Below are positions 27,970 to 37,407 of a DNA stretch of 64,000 nt, piece by piece. Position 1 is the stretch's first letter. Each line of letters starts with the position of its first letter. The stretch lies in the NCBI RefSeq assembly GCF_900128415.1, contig NZ_LT635772.1, positions 186,001 to 250,000 of the forward strand, written 5' to 3'. The notes below the pieces were generated by a model. That model saw nothing but the letters and a program-made list of their open reading frames with translations. It was not told the DNA's origin and searched no databases. A program made the position numbers and the translations under genes. This DNA comes from Anaerococcus mediterraneensis. GTDB lineage: Bacteria; Bacillota; Clostridia; Tissierellales; Peptoniphilaceae.

Positions 27970-28753
27970 GCTGTGGCTCACTTTCTACTATTTCACTTCT
28001 CAGTCTGATCTTTAGGGAGTCTTCGTCAAAATACCTATTTATAACTCCATTTTCACAGACAGAAATATTGCCCGTCTCCTCTGATACAACTATGACAACT
28101 GCATCACTTCTTTCTGTAATCCCTATTGCCGCCCTGTGTCTTGTACCTAGTTCTTTGGATATGGTGTTGGAGGTAGACAAAGGCAAATAGCAGGCTGCCG
28201 CTACTATGGTATCTTTTCTAATGATGACCGCCCCATCGTGAAGGGGTGTATTTGGTATAAAAATATTTATAAGTAATTCGCTTGATATATCCGAATTTAG
28301 TTTTGTCCCAGATTCTACAATATCAGAAAGACCAACTTGCCTTTCCAAGACAACCAAGGCCCCAATTTTTTGCCTAGACAAGGAGGACATAGCTGATACC
28401 AACTCATTAACGCTATCCTCATCCCTTTTTATACGGTCTTGCGAAAAAATCGACCTGCCCCTACCAATTCTTTCAAGTCCTGTCCTAAGCTCTGGCTGAA
28501 AAACTACTATGATAAATACAAGAGAAACTGTCAAAAACTGGTTCATCACCCAGGAAACCACATTTAAGTTTAGCATATCTGCAATAGATGCAAAAATCAA
28601 AACGAGAATCAGTCCCTTGAGTACCTGTTCTGCCCTAGTATTTCTAAGTAGGGAAAAGAGCTTGTATATAACAAAGGCAATGATGGCTATGTCTATAACA
28701 TCAGTGACCCTAATAAGCATAAGGCTAGTTATAAAATTATCTAAAAAATTCAT
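27962..28753 (-). CDS. cdaA: Diadenylate cyclase CdaA
   Basis: 263 residues: three N-terminal membrane helices (about 16-32, 45-62, 70-88) and a cytoplasmic DAC domain with the catalytic motifs DGA (173-175) and RHR (205-207). It makes c-di-AMP from two ATP, a second messenger for osmotic and cell-wall balance. First gene of a cdaA-cdaR-cca run with overlapping ends. GAGGGGA precedes the ATG. Confidence 0.95.
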   Translation of the reverse strand: MNFLDNFITSLMLIRVTDVIDIAIIAFVIYKLFSLLRNTRAEQVLKGLILVLIFASIADMLNLNVVSWVMNQFLTVSLVFIIVVFQPELRTGLERIGRGRSIFSQDRIKRDEDSVNELVSAMSSLSRQKIGALVVLERQVGLSDIVESGTKLNSDISSELLINIFIPNTPLHDGAVIIRKDTIVAAACYLPLSTSNTISKELGTRHRAAIGITERSDAVVIVVSEETGNISVCENGVINRYFDEDSLKIRLRSEIVESEPQHE

Positions 28754-29065
28754 TATCTTCCCCTCAATTTATTTATTTCTTTATAGTATAATACTTTTTT
28801 TCTTGTGTTTTTAAAACATATTAAAGAACTATTATAATGGTATAAAATCAAATAGTTTCATTAATTAATTTTCACCAATCTTCCTACAATATATATGTTA
28901 AAATTTCAATTGATGAGTATTTTTTTCATTCTATTAAGTTTTTTGTCGTTATCATCTCCATTCCTCCTTAATTCCTATCATATATAAATGATTAAATAAT
29001 ATGTATTTATTAAATTAATGTAAGTTATTTTCTTCCTACTATTATAACATTTTTCAGTTATAAGA
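28754..29065 (-). promoter_or_regulatory. cdaA upstream region with a possible tiny leader ORF
   Basis: AT-rich, no full gene. On the minus strand TTACAT (29023-29018), 16 bases, TATTAT (29001-28996) resembles a promoter. It is followed by TTAAGGAGG (28971-28963) and ATG at 28955 opening a nine-codon frame (MITTKNLIE, stop at 28926). A second -10-like TATTATACT lies about 30 bases before cdaA. The tiny frame could be a leader peptide or the stub of a lost ABC ATPase gene, whose proteins often begin like this. Confidence 0.3.
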
Positions 29066-29091
29066 CGAAAAAAAGAACCCCAAGAGGTTCT
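29066..29091 (-). terminator. Terminator after the alpha/beta hydrolase gene
   Basis: AGAACC/GGTTCT (29074-29079, 29086-29091), with an A-run at 29067-29073 that reads as T's on the minus strand. Confidence 0.75.
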
Positions 29092-29108
29092 AAATTTCAC
29101 CTTTTTTT

Positions 29109-30056
29109 CTAATTTTGATCACTAGAATATTTCTCTATAAAATCGTGGACTATCTTTTTATAACCTTCCCTATCCTTATAGGCAAATGATGCGTGCTTAT
29201 AATTTTCTACAGTGATTAGTTCTTTTTTGTCATCAGCCTTTGCCGCATATAAGTCTTCTGCCATATATGGTGGGGTCACTTTGTCTATCTTAGAATGAGT
29301 AATTAACACTGGAATATCAATATTTTTCATATATTCCCTTCCGTCCATATCAGAAAAACTTATGCCGAGTTTGACTTTTGAATATAAATCGCCAGTTTTT
29401 ATCATATAGTTAAGAGGTATTCCTTGTTTTTTTGAAATATCTCTCATCACATTTTCTATCATGTCAAAGCCATTAGAAACTGGACTTTCAAGTATTAGAT
29501 AATCGATATTTGAAGAATTATTGCTTGCAGCAATTACACTCGTAAGTCCTCCATAAGATTCTCCCCAAAGAATTAACTTTCCATATTGGTATTTTTCACG
29601 AATATAGTCGATGACTGCTCTTGTATCTTCGTATTCTAAAAGACCGGATGTGTTATAAGCTGCCATGTTTTCTCCAGAATTTCTCTGATCATAGGAGATT
29701 GCGTCATAACCTAATTCTAGGAAAGTTTTCATAATCGGTATTATAGTTTCTTTTGTTCCTCCCATACCGTGAACTAGGACGGCAACGTTTTTATTTCCAA
29801 GCTTTTTAGCAAAAATTGCTGGGACTCTATGGTCTAAATCTTGATTTTCTATCTCAATTTTTTCTAGCTTGTAGTTTTTTACTAGATCATCATAGTCTTT
29901 TTTAAATTCTTGAGAATTTTTTATGGTTTCTTCTCTGCTTACCACATTTGTATAGCCATCAAAAACGGCCTTGCCAGTAAAGATAGAAATTCCAATCCCT
30001 CCAATAATTAATAAGATAAGTAGACCTAAAAGTATCTTTCTTACTACTTTTTTCAT
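29109..30056 (-). CDS. Membrane-anchored alpha/beta hydrolase
   Basis: 315 residues. One N-terminal helix (about 7-30, ILLGLLILLIIGGIGISIF) anchors an alpha/beta hydrolase domain. The oxyanion segment VHGMGGTKE and the nucleophile elbow GESYGG are clear, with a later HSKIDKVTPP holding the probable Asp and KHASF the probable His. This resembles BAAT/YqkD-type hydrolases facing the outside of the cell. Substrate unknown. Monocistronic, with its own terminator. Confidence 0.8.
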   Translation of the reverse strand: MKKVVRKILLGLLILLIIGGIGISIFTGKAVFDGYTNVVSREETIKNSQEFKKDYDDLVKNYKLEKIEIENQDLDHRVPAIFAKKLGNKNVAVLVHGMGGTKETIIPIMKTFLELGYDAISYDQRNSGENMAAYNTSGLLEYEDTRAVIDYIREKYQYGKLILWGESYGGLTSVIAASNNSSNIDYLILESPVSNGFDMIENVMRDISKKQGIPLNYMIKTGDLYSKVKLGISFSDMDGREYMKNIDIPVLITHSKIDKVTPPYMAEDLYAAKADDKKELITVENYKHASFAYKDREGYKKIVHDFIEKYSSDQN

Positions 30057-30144
30057 AAAAACCTCCGGCAGATTATTTTAACTTCCTTTTGCTATTCTAC
30101 CCCTTATTATAACACCTATTTGTCAAATCTATGTAAAATAAAGA

Positions 30145-30171
30145 CAAAAAAGAACCCCCGAAGGGATTCTT
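30145..30171 (-). terminator. Terminator of the AI-2E/malQ/glgP/ZIP run
   Basis: Minus-strand GAATCCC-TTCG-GGGGTTC stem (30152-30169) followed by TTTTTT. The TTCG tetraloop is typical. Confidence 0.85.
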
Positions 30172-30179
30172 CTTATTTT

Positions 30180-30974
30180 TTATCCAAGCATGACATCTAA
30201 AATCATCATTACCACAAAGCCTACAGAAAACCCAATGGTTCCTATATTGGTGTGGCTTTCGCCTTCGCCTGTGGCTTCTGGGACTAGTTCTTCTACTACC
30301 ACATACATCATGGCTCCTGCCGCGAAGGCTAGGAGGTATGGGAGGATTGGGACCATTATTGATGATAATAATATTGTGACGATTGCTGCTATTGGCTCTA
30401 CTATGCCTGAGAATACTCCCATGCCGAAAGCCTTGTGTTTGCTGACTCCTACTGCCTTAAGTGGCATGGAGATGATGGCTCCTTCTGGGAAGTTTTGGAT
30501 GGCTATTCCTATTGATAGGACCATGGCTGCTGCCATTGTAAGATCGCCCTTGCCGTAGAGGACTCCTGCGAAGGATACGCCTACGGCCATGCCTTCTGGG
30601 ATGTTATGTATAATTACTGCAAGGACCATCATGGTTGTTTTTCTTAGGCTTTCTGCCTTAATTCCTTCTGGATGGTCAGAATCAATATGCTGGTGGGGTA
30701 TGACTGAGTCTAGGAAGAGCAAAAAGGCAATTCCTACTAGAAATCCCACTGCTGCTGGCATCCAGGCTAAGCGAGCCAGTTTGTCTTCTACCATGTCCAT
30801 GGCTGGCATGAGGAGGGACCAGATGGATGCTGCCACCATGACCCCTGCTGCAAAGCCAGACAGGCCCTTTTGGACCTTCTCTTTTAGTTGACCTCTCATG
30901 AAATAAACGCAGGCTGCGCCCAAGCTTGTACCTATAAATGGGATCATAATCCCTAAAAGAGCTTGTGAATTCAT
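30180..30974 (-). CDS. ZIP family metal transporter
   Basis: 264 residues with about eight membrane helices. The metal-site helices read HNIPEGMAVG and QNFPEGAIISMP, the diagnostic ZIP motifs, and a His-rich loop (IPHQHIDSDH) lies between them. It imports Zn or a related divalent metal into the cytosol. The ATG is one base after the glgP stop codon, so it is the last gene of the glycogen-processing run. The link with glucan metabolism may be only positional. Confidence 0.9.
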   Translation of the reverse strand: MNSQALLGIMIPFIGTSLGAACVYFMRGQLKEKVQKGLSGFAAGVMVAASIWSLLMPAMDMVEDKLARLAWMPAAVGFLVGIAFLLFLDSVIPHQHIDSDHPEGIKAESLRKTTMMVLAVIIHNIPEGMAVGVSFAGVLYGKGDLTMAAAMVLSIGIAIQNFPEGAIISMPLKAVGVSKHKAFGMGVFSGIVEPIAAIVTILLSSIMVPILPYLLAFAAGAMMYVVVEELVPEATGEGESHTNIGTIGFSVGFVVMMILDVMLG

Positions 30975-30975
30975 A

Positions 30976-33351
30976 TTAGTCTATCTTCCAAATGTCATCT
31001 GCATAGTCAACTATGGTCCTATCTGATGAGAAGAAACCAGAGTTGGCTATATTTATCAGGCTTTTTCTCGCCCAATCAAGTCTGTTTCTGTATTCTTTGT
31101 TGAGTTTTTGATGGGTTTTCTTGTAGGAATCAAAATCTTTTAGTAGGTAATATTGGTCAGCCCTACCTCCATTTTGTGGATTTATAAGTTCGTTATAAAT
31201 ATCCAAGAAATAGTATGAGTCATTATCACTAAATTCGCCGCTTACAAGGCTATCAACAACATCTTTGATGTCTTCATCTTTGCTATAGTATTCAAAAGCA
31301 TTGTAGGTATCTGCAATTTCTGCTAGCTCTTCTACTGTAGCACCAAATCTATAGTTGTTTTCCTCGCCTGCATGCTCAAAGATTTCTACGTTTGCACCAT
31401 CAAGTGTACCTAGGGTTAGGGCACCATTTAGCATAAATTTCATATTGCCAGTACCACTTGCTTCCTTACCAGCTGTTGAGATTTGTTCTGAAACATCTGC
31501 TGCTGGGAAGAGTTTTTCTCCATATGTTACCCTGTAGTTTTGTACAAAGACGACCTTTAGTTTGTCATTTACATCCTTGTCGTTGTTTATAACCCTAGCT
31601 ATCTCGTTGGCAAATTTGATCATGCCCTTTGCCCTAAAATATCCTGGAGCAGCCTTACCACCAAAGATAAAGGTTGTTGGTGTAAAGTCTAGGTCTGGGT
31701 TTGCCTTGAGCTTGTGGTATAGGTGGATGATGTGGAGGATGTTTAGGTGTTGTCTCTTGTATTCGTGGATCCTCTTAATTTGGATATCAAAGATTGATTC
31801 TGGGTCTATCTTTATACCTTCATTTTCTAGGATATATTTTGCAAGTTGGTTTTTCTTTTCTTGCTTGATGTCTAAAAATTCTTGGAGTACTTTTTCATCG
31901 TCTACAAATTTTTCTAGACCCTTTAGTTTTGATAGATCGCTCTTCCAAGAATCATCTCCAAGCTTTTCTGTTATAAATTTAGATAGTTCTCTGTTAGAGT
32001 AAACTAGCCATCTTCTTGGGGTGATACCATTGGTTTTGTTGTTAAATTTCTCTGGAGAAATCTTGTACCATTCTTTGAAGGTATCATCTTTTAGGATTTG
32101 TGAGTGGATCTCAGCAACACCGTTTACAGAAAAACCTACATAGATAGCAAGGTTTGCCATGTGGACGCTGCCATTTGTCATGATCCTATATGGAGCAATT
32201 TGCTCTCCGCTAAATCCTTTGGCTTCTAGTTCTTTTACAAGTTTTTTATCAATTTCTTCTATGATTTCTAGACATCTTGGGCTTACTTCTTGGACTAGGT
32301 CATCTTGCCATCTTTCAAGAGCTTCTTGCAAGACTGTGTGGTTTGTAAAGGCAAAGACCTTGCTTGCGATTTCAAAAGCATCATCAAAGAAAATGCCATT
32401 TTCATCTACTAGTACCCTGATTAGCTCTGGGATAGCCATGATTGGGTGGGTATCATTGAGCTGGATTACGTGGTATCTAGCAAAGTTTTCAAATTTGAGG
32501 TCTGTTGGGAAATCTCTCTTGTATCTTTCTACCATGTCCTGGATAGAAGCTGAACAGAAGAAATATTGTTGTTTAAGCCTTAGAAGCTTACCTGCTCTTT
32601 GCATATCGTTTGGATATAAAACCCTTGTTATATCTTCTGCCCTATTTTTTTCTGCTACAGCCTGATCATATTCGAAATTATTGAATTTAGCAAAGTCAAA
32701 CTCTTCGAATGGTTCTGATTGCCATAGTCTAAGGGTGTTTACTACTCCATTTTCAAAACCAACTACCGGCATATCATATGGAACAGCCTTGACTTGTTGG
32801 TCTCTAAATTTGACGATTTTAGCATCAGAATCTACTCTGATTGACCAACCGTCACCATCCTTTATCCAGCTATCACCGTGTTCTACCTGGAATCCCTTTT
32901 TGATTTCTTGTTTAAAGATACCTTCTCTGTATCTAACACCATAACCAACTAGGCTTAGGTTTTGACTGGCAGCTGAGTCCATAAAGCAAGCTGCAAGTCT
33001 ACCAAGACCTCCATTACCAAGGGCTGCATCATCTTCGTAGTTTTCTATTTCTTCGAAGTTTATGCCAAGCTCACCAAGTAGGTCTTTTACCTCATCATAG
33101 ATACCTAAGTTTATTAGGTTGTTACCTAGGGACCTACCAATCAAAAATTCTGCTGATAGGTAGTAGGCTTTTCTTTGGTTTCTAGATTTGGCCTTGCTCT
33201 CTCTCCAGTCTTTGTTTATAAGACCCATTATTGTAGCGCAAAGTGCATCATACCTGTCTTTGCTAGAGGTATCCTCAAAGCTTTTTAAGGTTATCCTCTG
33301 CAGGTTTTCCATATAATGGTCACAAAACTTATTCTTTTCTAATCCTTGCAT
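30976..33351 (-). CDS. glgP: Glycogen/alpha-glucan phosphorylase
   Basis: 791 residues, near the usual size. Family landmarks: GNGGLGRLAACF, RIHEYKRQHLN, and the pyridoxal-phosphate site EASGTGNMKF with the PLP-binding Lys. It releases glucose 1-phosphate from alpha-1,4-glucans in the cytosol. Start and malQ stop share one base (TAATG), so translation is coupled. No glgA, glgB or glgC in the window, so the substrate could be stored glycogen or imported maltodextrin. Confidence 0.96.
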   Translation of the reverse strand: MQGLEKNKFCDHYMENLQRITLKSFEDTSSKDRYDALCATIMGLINKDWRESKAKSRNQRKAYYLSAEFLIGRSLGNNLINLGIYDEVKDLLGELGINFEEIENYEDDAALGNGGLGRLAACFMDSAASQNLSLVGYGVRYREGIFKQEIKKGFQVEHGDSWIKDGDGWSIRVDSDAKIVKFRDQQVKAVPYDMPVVGFENGVVNTLRLWQSEPFEEFDFAKFNNFEYDQAVAEKNRAEDITRVLYPNDMQRAGKLLRLKQQYFFCSASIQDMVERYKRDFPTDLKFENFARYHVIQLNDTHPIMAIPELIRVLVDENGIFFDDAFEIASKVFAFTNHTVLQEALERWQDDLVQEVSPRCLEIIEEIDKKLVKELEAKGFSGEQIAPYRIMTNGSVHMANLAIYVGFSVNGVAEIHSQILKDDTFKEWYKISPEKFNNKTNGITPRRWLVYSNRELSKFITEKLGDDSWKSDLSKLKGLEKFVDDEKVLQEFLDIKQEKKNQLAKYILENEGIKIDPESIFDIQIKRIHEYKRQHLNILHIIHLYHKLKANPDLDFTPTTFIFGGKAAPGYFRAKGMIKFANEIARVINNDKDVNDKLKVVFVQNYRVTYGEKLFPAADVSEQISTAGKEASGTGNMKFMLNGALTLGTLDGANVEIFEHAGEENNYRFGATVEELAEIADTYNAFEYYSKDEDIKDVVDSLVSGEFSDNDSYYFLDIYNELINPQNGGRADQYYLLKDFDSYKKTHQKLNKEYRNRLDWARKSLINIANSGFFSSDRTIVDYADDIWKID

Positions 33352-34853
33352 TAATTCCTCCCATAAATTTTGGACATATCTTTAAATTTCTTTGCTATGT
33401 CCTCATCAAAATCTTCTTCTACCGCTCTCCAAACCCAGTTGCCACCAACTGTGCCTGGGGAATTGATCTTGCTATCATTTGATAGACCAAAAAGATCCTG
33501 AATTTCATAAATTGCAACATCTGATACAGATGCCATCAAGACTCTATTGATTTCATCTCTTATGTCTTCTTTATTTTCTATACCTAAATATTTTTTTATA
33601 AGTTCTAATAAATGTTCATCAGCACTGTCAATAAATCCTTGCAAGGTGTCTGAATCGTGTGTTGAGGCATAAACTAAAGAATTTTTCTCATAATTGTGTG
33701 GCAGATAGTCACTATCAAAATTGTCACCAAAGGCAAATTGAATAACATTCATGCCAGGAAATCCATAGTGGTCTTTTAAATCTACAACTTCTTTTGTTAT
33801 AAAGCCTAAGTCTTCTGCTATAAATCTAGCATCTGGGAAGGCTTCTTTTATAGCGTCAAAAAAGGCATAAGGTTCTCCCTTTTCCCAAGATCCGTACTTG
33901 GCTGTATCATCGCTAGCTGGTATTGCATAGTAGGCTTCAAATCCTCTAAAATGGTCTAATCTTAAAATATCATAGAGTCTTAGACTCATTCCGATTCTTT
34001 TTTTCCAAAATGCAAAATTCTCGGTATCCTTCATATAATCCCAACGGTAGACAGGGTTGCCCCAGAGTTGTCCATCTTCTGAATATCCATCTGGAGGTGC
34101 TCCCCCAACTACTATAGGTTGTTTTGTCTCTTTATCAAGTTTAAGTATGTTATTATTTACCCAAGCGTCACAAGAATCATAGGCTACATATATAGGAAGG
34201 TCTCCTATAATCTCTATTTGATGCCTATTTGTGAAATCTTTTAGATTTTGCCATTGTTTGAAAAATTCGTATTGGATAAAGATATAAAAATCAATTAGGT
34301 CTTGATTTTCTTTTTTAAACTCATTTAAGGCTGACTTTTTCCTATCACGGAGGTCTTCATCCCACATATCCCAAGACCTATCTAGGTTATCTCTCTTTAT
34401 AGCCATAAAAAGTCCATAGTCTTCTATCCAATCAGCTTCTTTTTTTCTAAATTCTTTTATTTCCTTATCTATTTTGCCCTTGGAGTTTTCAAAGGCAATC
34501 TCTAAAACTCTGTACCTAACATTGTAGAGTCTAGCATAGTCTATAGAGCGTTCATCTGATCCAAAGTCAATATTTTCTAGGTCTTCTTTTGTCAAAAGTC
34601 CATCTTCTACCAAAAGATCTAGGTCTACAAAATAGGGATTGCCCGCGAAGGATGAAAAAGATTGGTAAGGGCTATCTCCATATGAGGTCTGTCCTAAAGG
34701 TAGGATTTGCCAAAATTTGGCCCCAGCTTCTGTCAAATAGTCTACAAAATCATAGGCTGCCTTGCCAAAAGTCCCAATACCATATTTAGATGGGAGGGAG
34801 AATATAGGCATTATAATCCCGTATGATCTTTCTAATCTCTCTTGTTTTTTCAT
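33351..34853 (-). CDS. malQ: 4-alpha-glucanotransferase
   Basis: 500 residues, GH77. The N-terminal region holds GAKFWQILPLGQT. The catalytic region shows RLDHFRGFE (nucleophile Asp), FIAEDLG (acid/base Glu) and STHDSDT. It transfers maltodextrin segments, producing longer chains for GlgP and free glucose. It sits directly before glgP with a one-base overlap, the common malQ-glgP pair. Confidence 0.95.
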   Translation of the reverse strand: MKKQERLERSYGIIMPIFSLPSKYGIGTFGKAAYDFVDYLTEAGAKFWQILPLGQTSYGDSPYQSFSSFAGNPYFVDLDLLVEDGLLTKEDLENIDFGSDERSIDYARLYNVRYRVLEIAFENSKGKIDKEIKEFRKKEADWIEDYGLFMAIKRDNLDRSWDMWDEDLRDRKKSALNEFKKENQDLIDFYIFIQYEFFKQWQNLKDFTNRHQIEIIGDLPIYVAYDSCDAWVNNNILKLDKETKQPIVVGGAPPDGYSEDGQLWGNPVYRWDYMKDTENFAFWKKRIGMSLRLYDILRLDHFRGFEAYYAIPASDDTAKYGSWEKGEPYAFFDAIKEAFPDARFIAEDLGFITKEVVDLKDHYGFPGMNVIQFAFGDNFDSDYLPHNYEKNSLVYASTHDSDTLQGFIDSADEHLLELIKKYLGIENKEDIRDEINRVLMASVSDVAIYEIQDLFGLSNDSKINSPGTVGGNWVWRAVEEDFDEDIAKKFKDMSKIYGRN

Positions 34854-34862
34854 AAATAACTC

Positions 34863-35459
34863 CTATAAAAAATAAATAAATCCTGTATAGGTCCTAGGTT
34901 GATTGTGGAAATCTTCTAGAAAAAACCTATAAGACCTACCCCAACTAGAAACTACAAGTTCGTGCTTGCCATCTTTTTTATTCATTTCGGTTATAACCAA
35001 GCCATGGTGGCTCATGACATCTATATTTTTTGATAGCCAGTTTATAAAAATAATAGGTCTATCGTTTTTTAGCCCCTGGTCAATAAAGGCAATTTTTTCT
35101 TCTAGGCTTGATCTTTTTGTCAGCCTATCTTCTAGAATCCTATAGGATAGGGACAGACCAAGCTTATGATTTATTATATCAAGCCTTTTTAGGAGGCTTT
35201 TAGCAGTAGGTACTCCATTTGCCTTGGGTCTAATCCTCCTATAAAAATAATATTGGACATCATTGTAGGTATCAAAATCTACTAGTCTCTGACCAGTCAT
35301 ATAAAAATAAACATTGGTAAAGGCTGTTACCACACAAGCCCTATCCCTAAAAAATTGGGATAAGCCTTTTTCTTTGAGCCAATTTTGATGGCCCCCATAA
35401 AAAATCTGCCCATCTTTTTTTACGCTTACAAAATTTTTACTATCTTTAAGCTTCGTCAT
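34863..35459 (-). CDS. Papain-like (C39-type) cysteine peptidase-like protein
   Basis: 198 residues, no signal peptide or membrane helix. Cys42 in RACVVTAFTN begins a helix as in papain-fold enzymes. A His pair at 151-152 (SHHGLVIT) starts a beta strand, and SSWG at 171-174 resembles the C-terminal WG of C39-like proteins. The usual third residue (Asp or Asn) before WG is replaced by Ser. The protein could be a peptidase, transglutaminase-like or inactive. Start overlaps the AI-2E gene by 14 bases, and it precedes malQ by 9 bases. No firm family assignment. Confidence 0.55.
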   Translation of the reverse strand: MTKLKDSKNFVSVKKDGQIFYGGHQNWLKEKGLSQFFRDRACVVTAFTNVYFYMTGQRLVDFDTYNDVQYYFYRRIRPKANGVPTAKSLLKRLDIINHKLGLSLSYRILEDRLTKRSSLEEKIAFIDQGLKNDRPIIFINWLSKNIDVMSHHGLVITEMNKKDGKHELVVSSWGRSYRFFLEDFHNQPRTYTGFIYFL

Positions 35460-36654
35460 CTACTTCTATATCCTTGATCTTGTAGGTCTTATCCCTTTTT
35501 GCAATAATCATCTCTTCGCTTATGTCTTTCTCCTCCAGAACCTTGTGGATTTTTTCATGAACTAAGGTATAGATCACTGAAACAACTGGTATTGAAACAA
35601 GCATACCCCAAATACCAAAAGCAGCCCCTCCAATTGTTACTGATGCCATAACCCAAACTGCTGGAAGCCCAACCCTATCACCAGCTATAGCAGGATAGAC
35701 TATATTTTCTTGGATTTGCTGGATTATTACATCATATATAATAAACACCAAGGCCTTAAATGGTGATTCTATAAATATCAATACAGCTGAGAATCCTGCA
35801 CCAAAAATAGGACCGAAAATTGGTATCAAGTCTGATAGACCAACCAAAACTGAAATCATAACAGCATTTGGTATCCTAAGTATAAACATACCGATAAAGG
35901 TAAGTGTTGATAGGCACACAACTGATATAAGTCTAGAATAAAGATAGTCTTTGAAGGTATTGTAGGATAAAGAAAATACCTTGTTTATATAATCAGCTGT
36001 TTCTTCTTTAAAGACAGCATAAAGTATCCTTGTACCATTTGTTTTTAGCATTTTTTTATAAAGTAGGACAAAAATAGAAAAAACAAACATGGTAAATATA
36101 CCTATTAGCCCGCTTGATACAGAGTTTATAAGGCTAGTTGCCCTAGAGAAAATATCAACATTGTTGCCCTTTAAAAAGGAAATCGCAGCATTTCTCATAC
36201 TGTACCAATCTACATCCTCAAAAGTTTCCATAAACTTTTCTGCAAGCGGCTCTGTAAGAGGATATTTATTTAGGATTTCATGTATCTCATTAACAAAATA
36301 TGGCCATTTGTTTGAAAATGTATTTATTATTTTAATGACTGCTGGGACCAATATATATATCAATATAACAAGGAAGATTATAAGTATCAACCAAGATAAG
36401 AGCAGTGCCAATATATTTCTTAACTTTTCTTTTTTCTGATCAGGCAAAAATTTCCTAAGTTTTTTCTCAAAAAAATTCATAGGTATGCTTATTATAAAAG
36501 CTAGTGCTCCCCCCAGGATAAAGGGCTGGATAATTGTGTACAATTTGCCAAGAGCTTTCATAACATTGGCAATATAGAAAAATCCAAAATATAATAAGAT
36601 CCCTATAATAACGACCTTTAAGAGGTTTTTTGATCTTGTATCTAATTCTTTCAT
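35446..36654 (-). CDS. AI-2E family transporter (PerM-like)
   Basis: 402 residues with about eight membrane helices. The family core VGLSDLIPIFGPIFG and a later IYPAIAGDRVGLPAVWV are present. Members export autoinducer-like small molecules or act as Na+/H+ antiporters, so the substrate is not defined. First gene of a run with the papain-like protein, malQ, glgP and the ZIP transporter. Acidic C-terminal tail. Confidence 0.85.
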   Translation of the reverse strand: MKELDTRSKNLLKVVIIGILLYFGFFYIANVMKALGKLYTIIQPFILGGALAFIISIPMNFFEKKLRKFLPDQKKEKLRNILALLLSWLILIIFLVILIYILVPAVIKIINTFSNKWPYFVNEIHEILNKYPLTEPLAEKFMETFEDVDWYSMRNAAISFLKGNNVDIFSRATSLINSVSSGLIGIFTMFVFSIFVLLYKKMLKTNGTRILYAVFKEETADYINKVFSLSYNTFKDYLYSRLISVVCLSTLTFIGMFILRIPNAVMISVLVGLSDLIPIFGPIFGAGFSAVLIFIESPFKALVFIIYDVIIQQIQENIVYPAIAGDRVGLPAVWVMASVTIGGAAFGIWGMLVSIPVVSVIYTLVHEKIHKVLEEKDISEEMIIAKRDKTYKIKDIEVDDEA

Positions 36655-36762
36655 GTTTACGCCTTTCTTTGATAATCTGTATTCATTTTACCATTTATAA
36701 GCTAGAAAATAAAACACCGGCTTTCTTTCATGTTATAATAATATAAAGGAGAATAACTTATT

Positions 36763-37377
36763 ATGAAAATATCTTATATAATTGCTGGTGGACCCTTTGA
36801 TGGCTTTTTTGATAAGGTCGGAGAAAACGACTTGGTCATCACAGCTGACAAGGGATATGAATATGCCAAAGCTGAAAATATCAAAATAGATTATGCCATA
36901 GGAGATTTTGATTCTACAGCTAAGCCCGATTTTGACAAGCTCATAACCCTAAACCCCATAAAAGATTTTACCGATACTGATGCTGCCATCAGGCTTGCCA
37001 TAGAAAGAGGCTATGAAAATATCACAATCTATGGAGGCCTGGGAGGCAGGGAGGGCCACACTGTAGCCAATATAAAAACTATATTTCACTATAAAAATAA
37101 GGATATAAATATAAAACTAAAATCAAAAAATAAGGAAGTTTTTGTTATAAATGAGAAATTTACCTATGACTACAGGGGCAAGGATTTTTATGTATCTATC
37201 TTTTCCCTAACAGAATCTTCTACCCTGGATATCAGGGGCTTGTACTACGAGCTTGATAATTATGAAATGAAAAATGACGATAGCCTAGGTGTATCAAACC
37301 AAACAAACAAGAGAGATTTCGAGATAGATGTCAAAGAAGGGTCCCTACTTGTAATTTTTGAGGATTTTTCTGCATAA
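36763..37377 (+). CDS. thiN: Thiamine diphosphokinase
   Basis: 204 residues. The ATP/thiamine-site signature GDFDST (47-52) and DTDAAI (71-76) are clear. The usual GGRxDH motif reads GGREGH at 94-99, so the Asp is replaced by Gly. It makes thiamine diphosphate from thiamine in the cytosol. Monocistronic, divergent from the AI-2E gene, with TGTTATAAT (extended -10) about 20 bases before the ribosome site AAAGGAG. Confidence 0.85.
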   Translation: MKISYIIAGGPFDGFFDKVGENDLVITADKGYEYAKAENIKIDYAIGDFDSTAKPDFDKLITLNPIKDFTDTDAAIRLAIERGYENITIYGGLGGREGHTVANIKTIFHYKNKDINIKLKSKNKEVFVINEKFTYDYRGKDFYVSIFSLTESSTLDIRGLYYELDNYEMKNDDSLGVSNQTNKRDFEIDVKEGSLLVIFEDFSA

Positions 37378-37404
37378 AAAAAGGAAGCTGAGGCTTCCTT
37401 TTTG
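37376..37404. terminator. Bidirectional terminator between thiN and asp23
   Basis: AAGGAAGC/GCTTCCTT (37381-37388, 37393-37400) with TGAG loop and A and T runs on both sides. Confidence 0.9.
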
Positions 37405-37407
37405 CTT

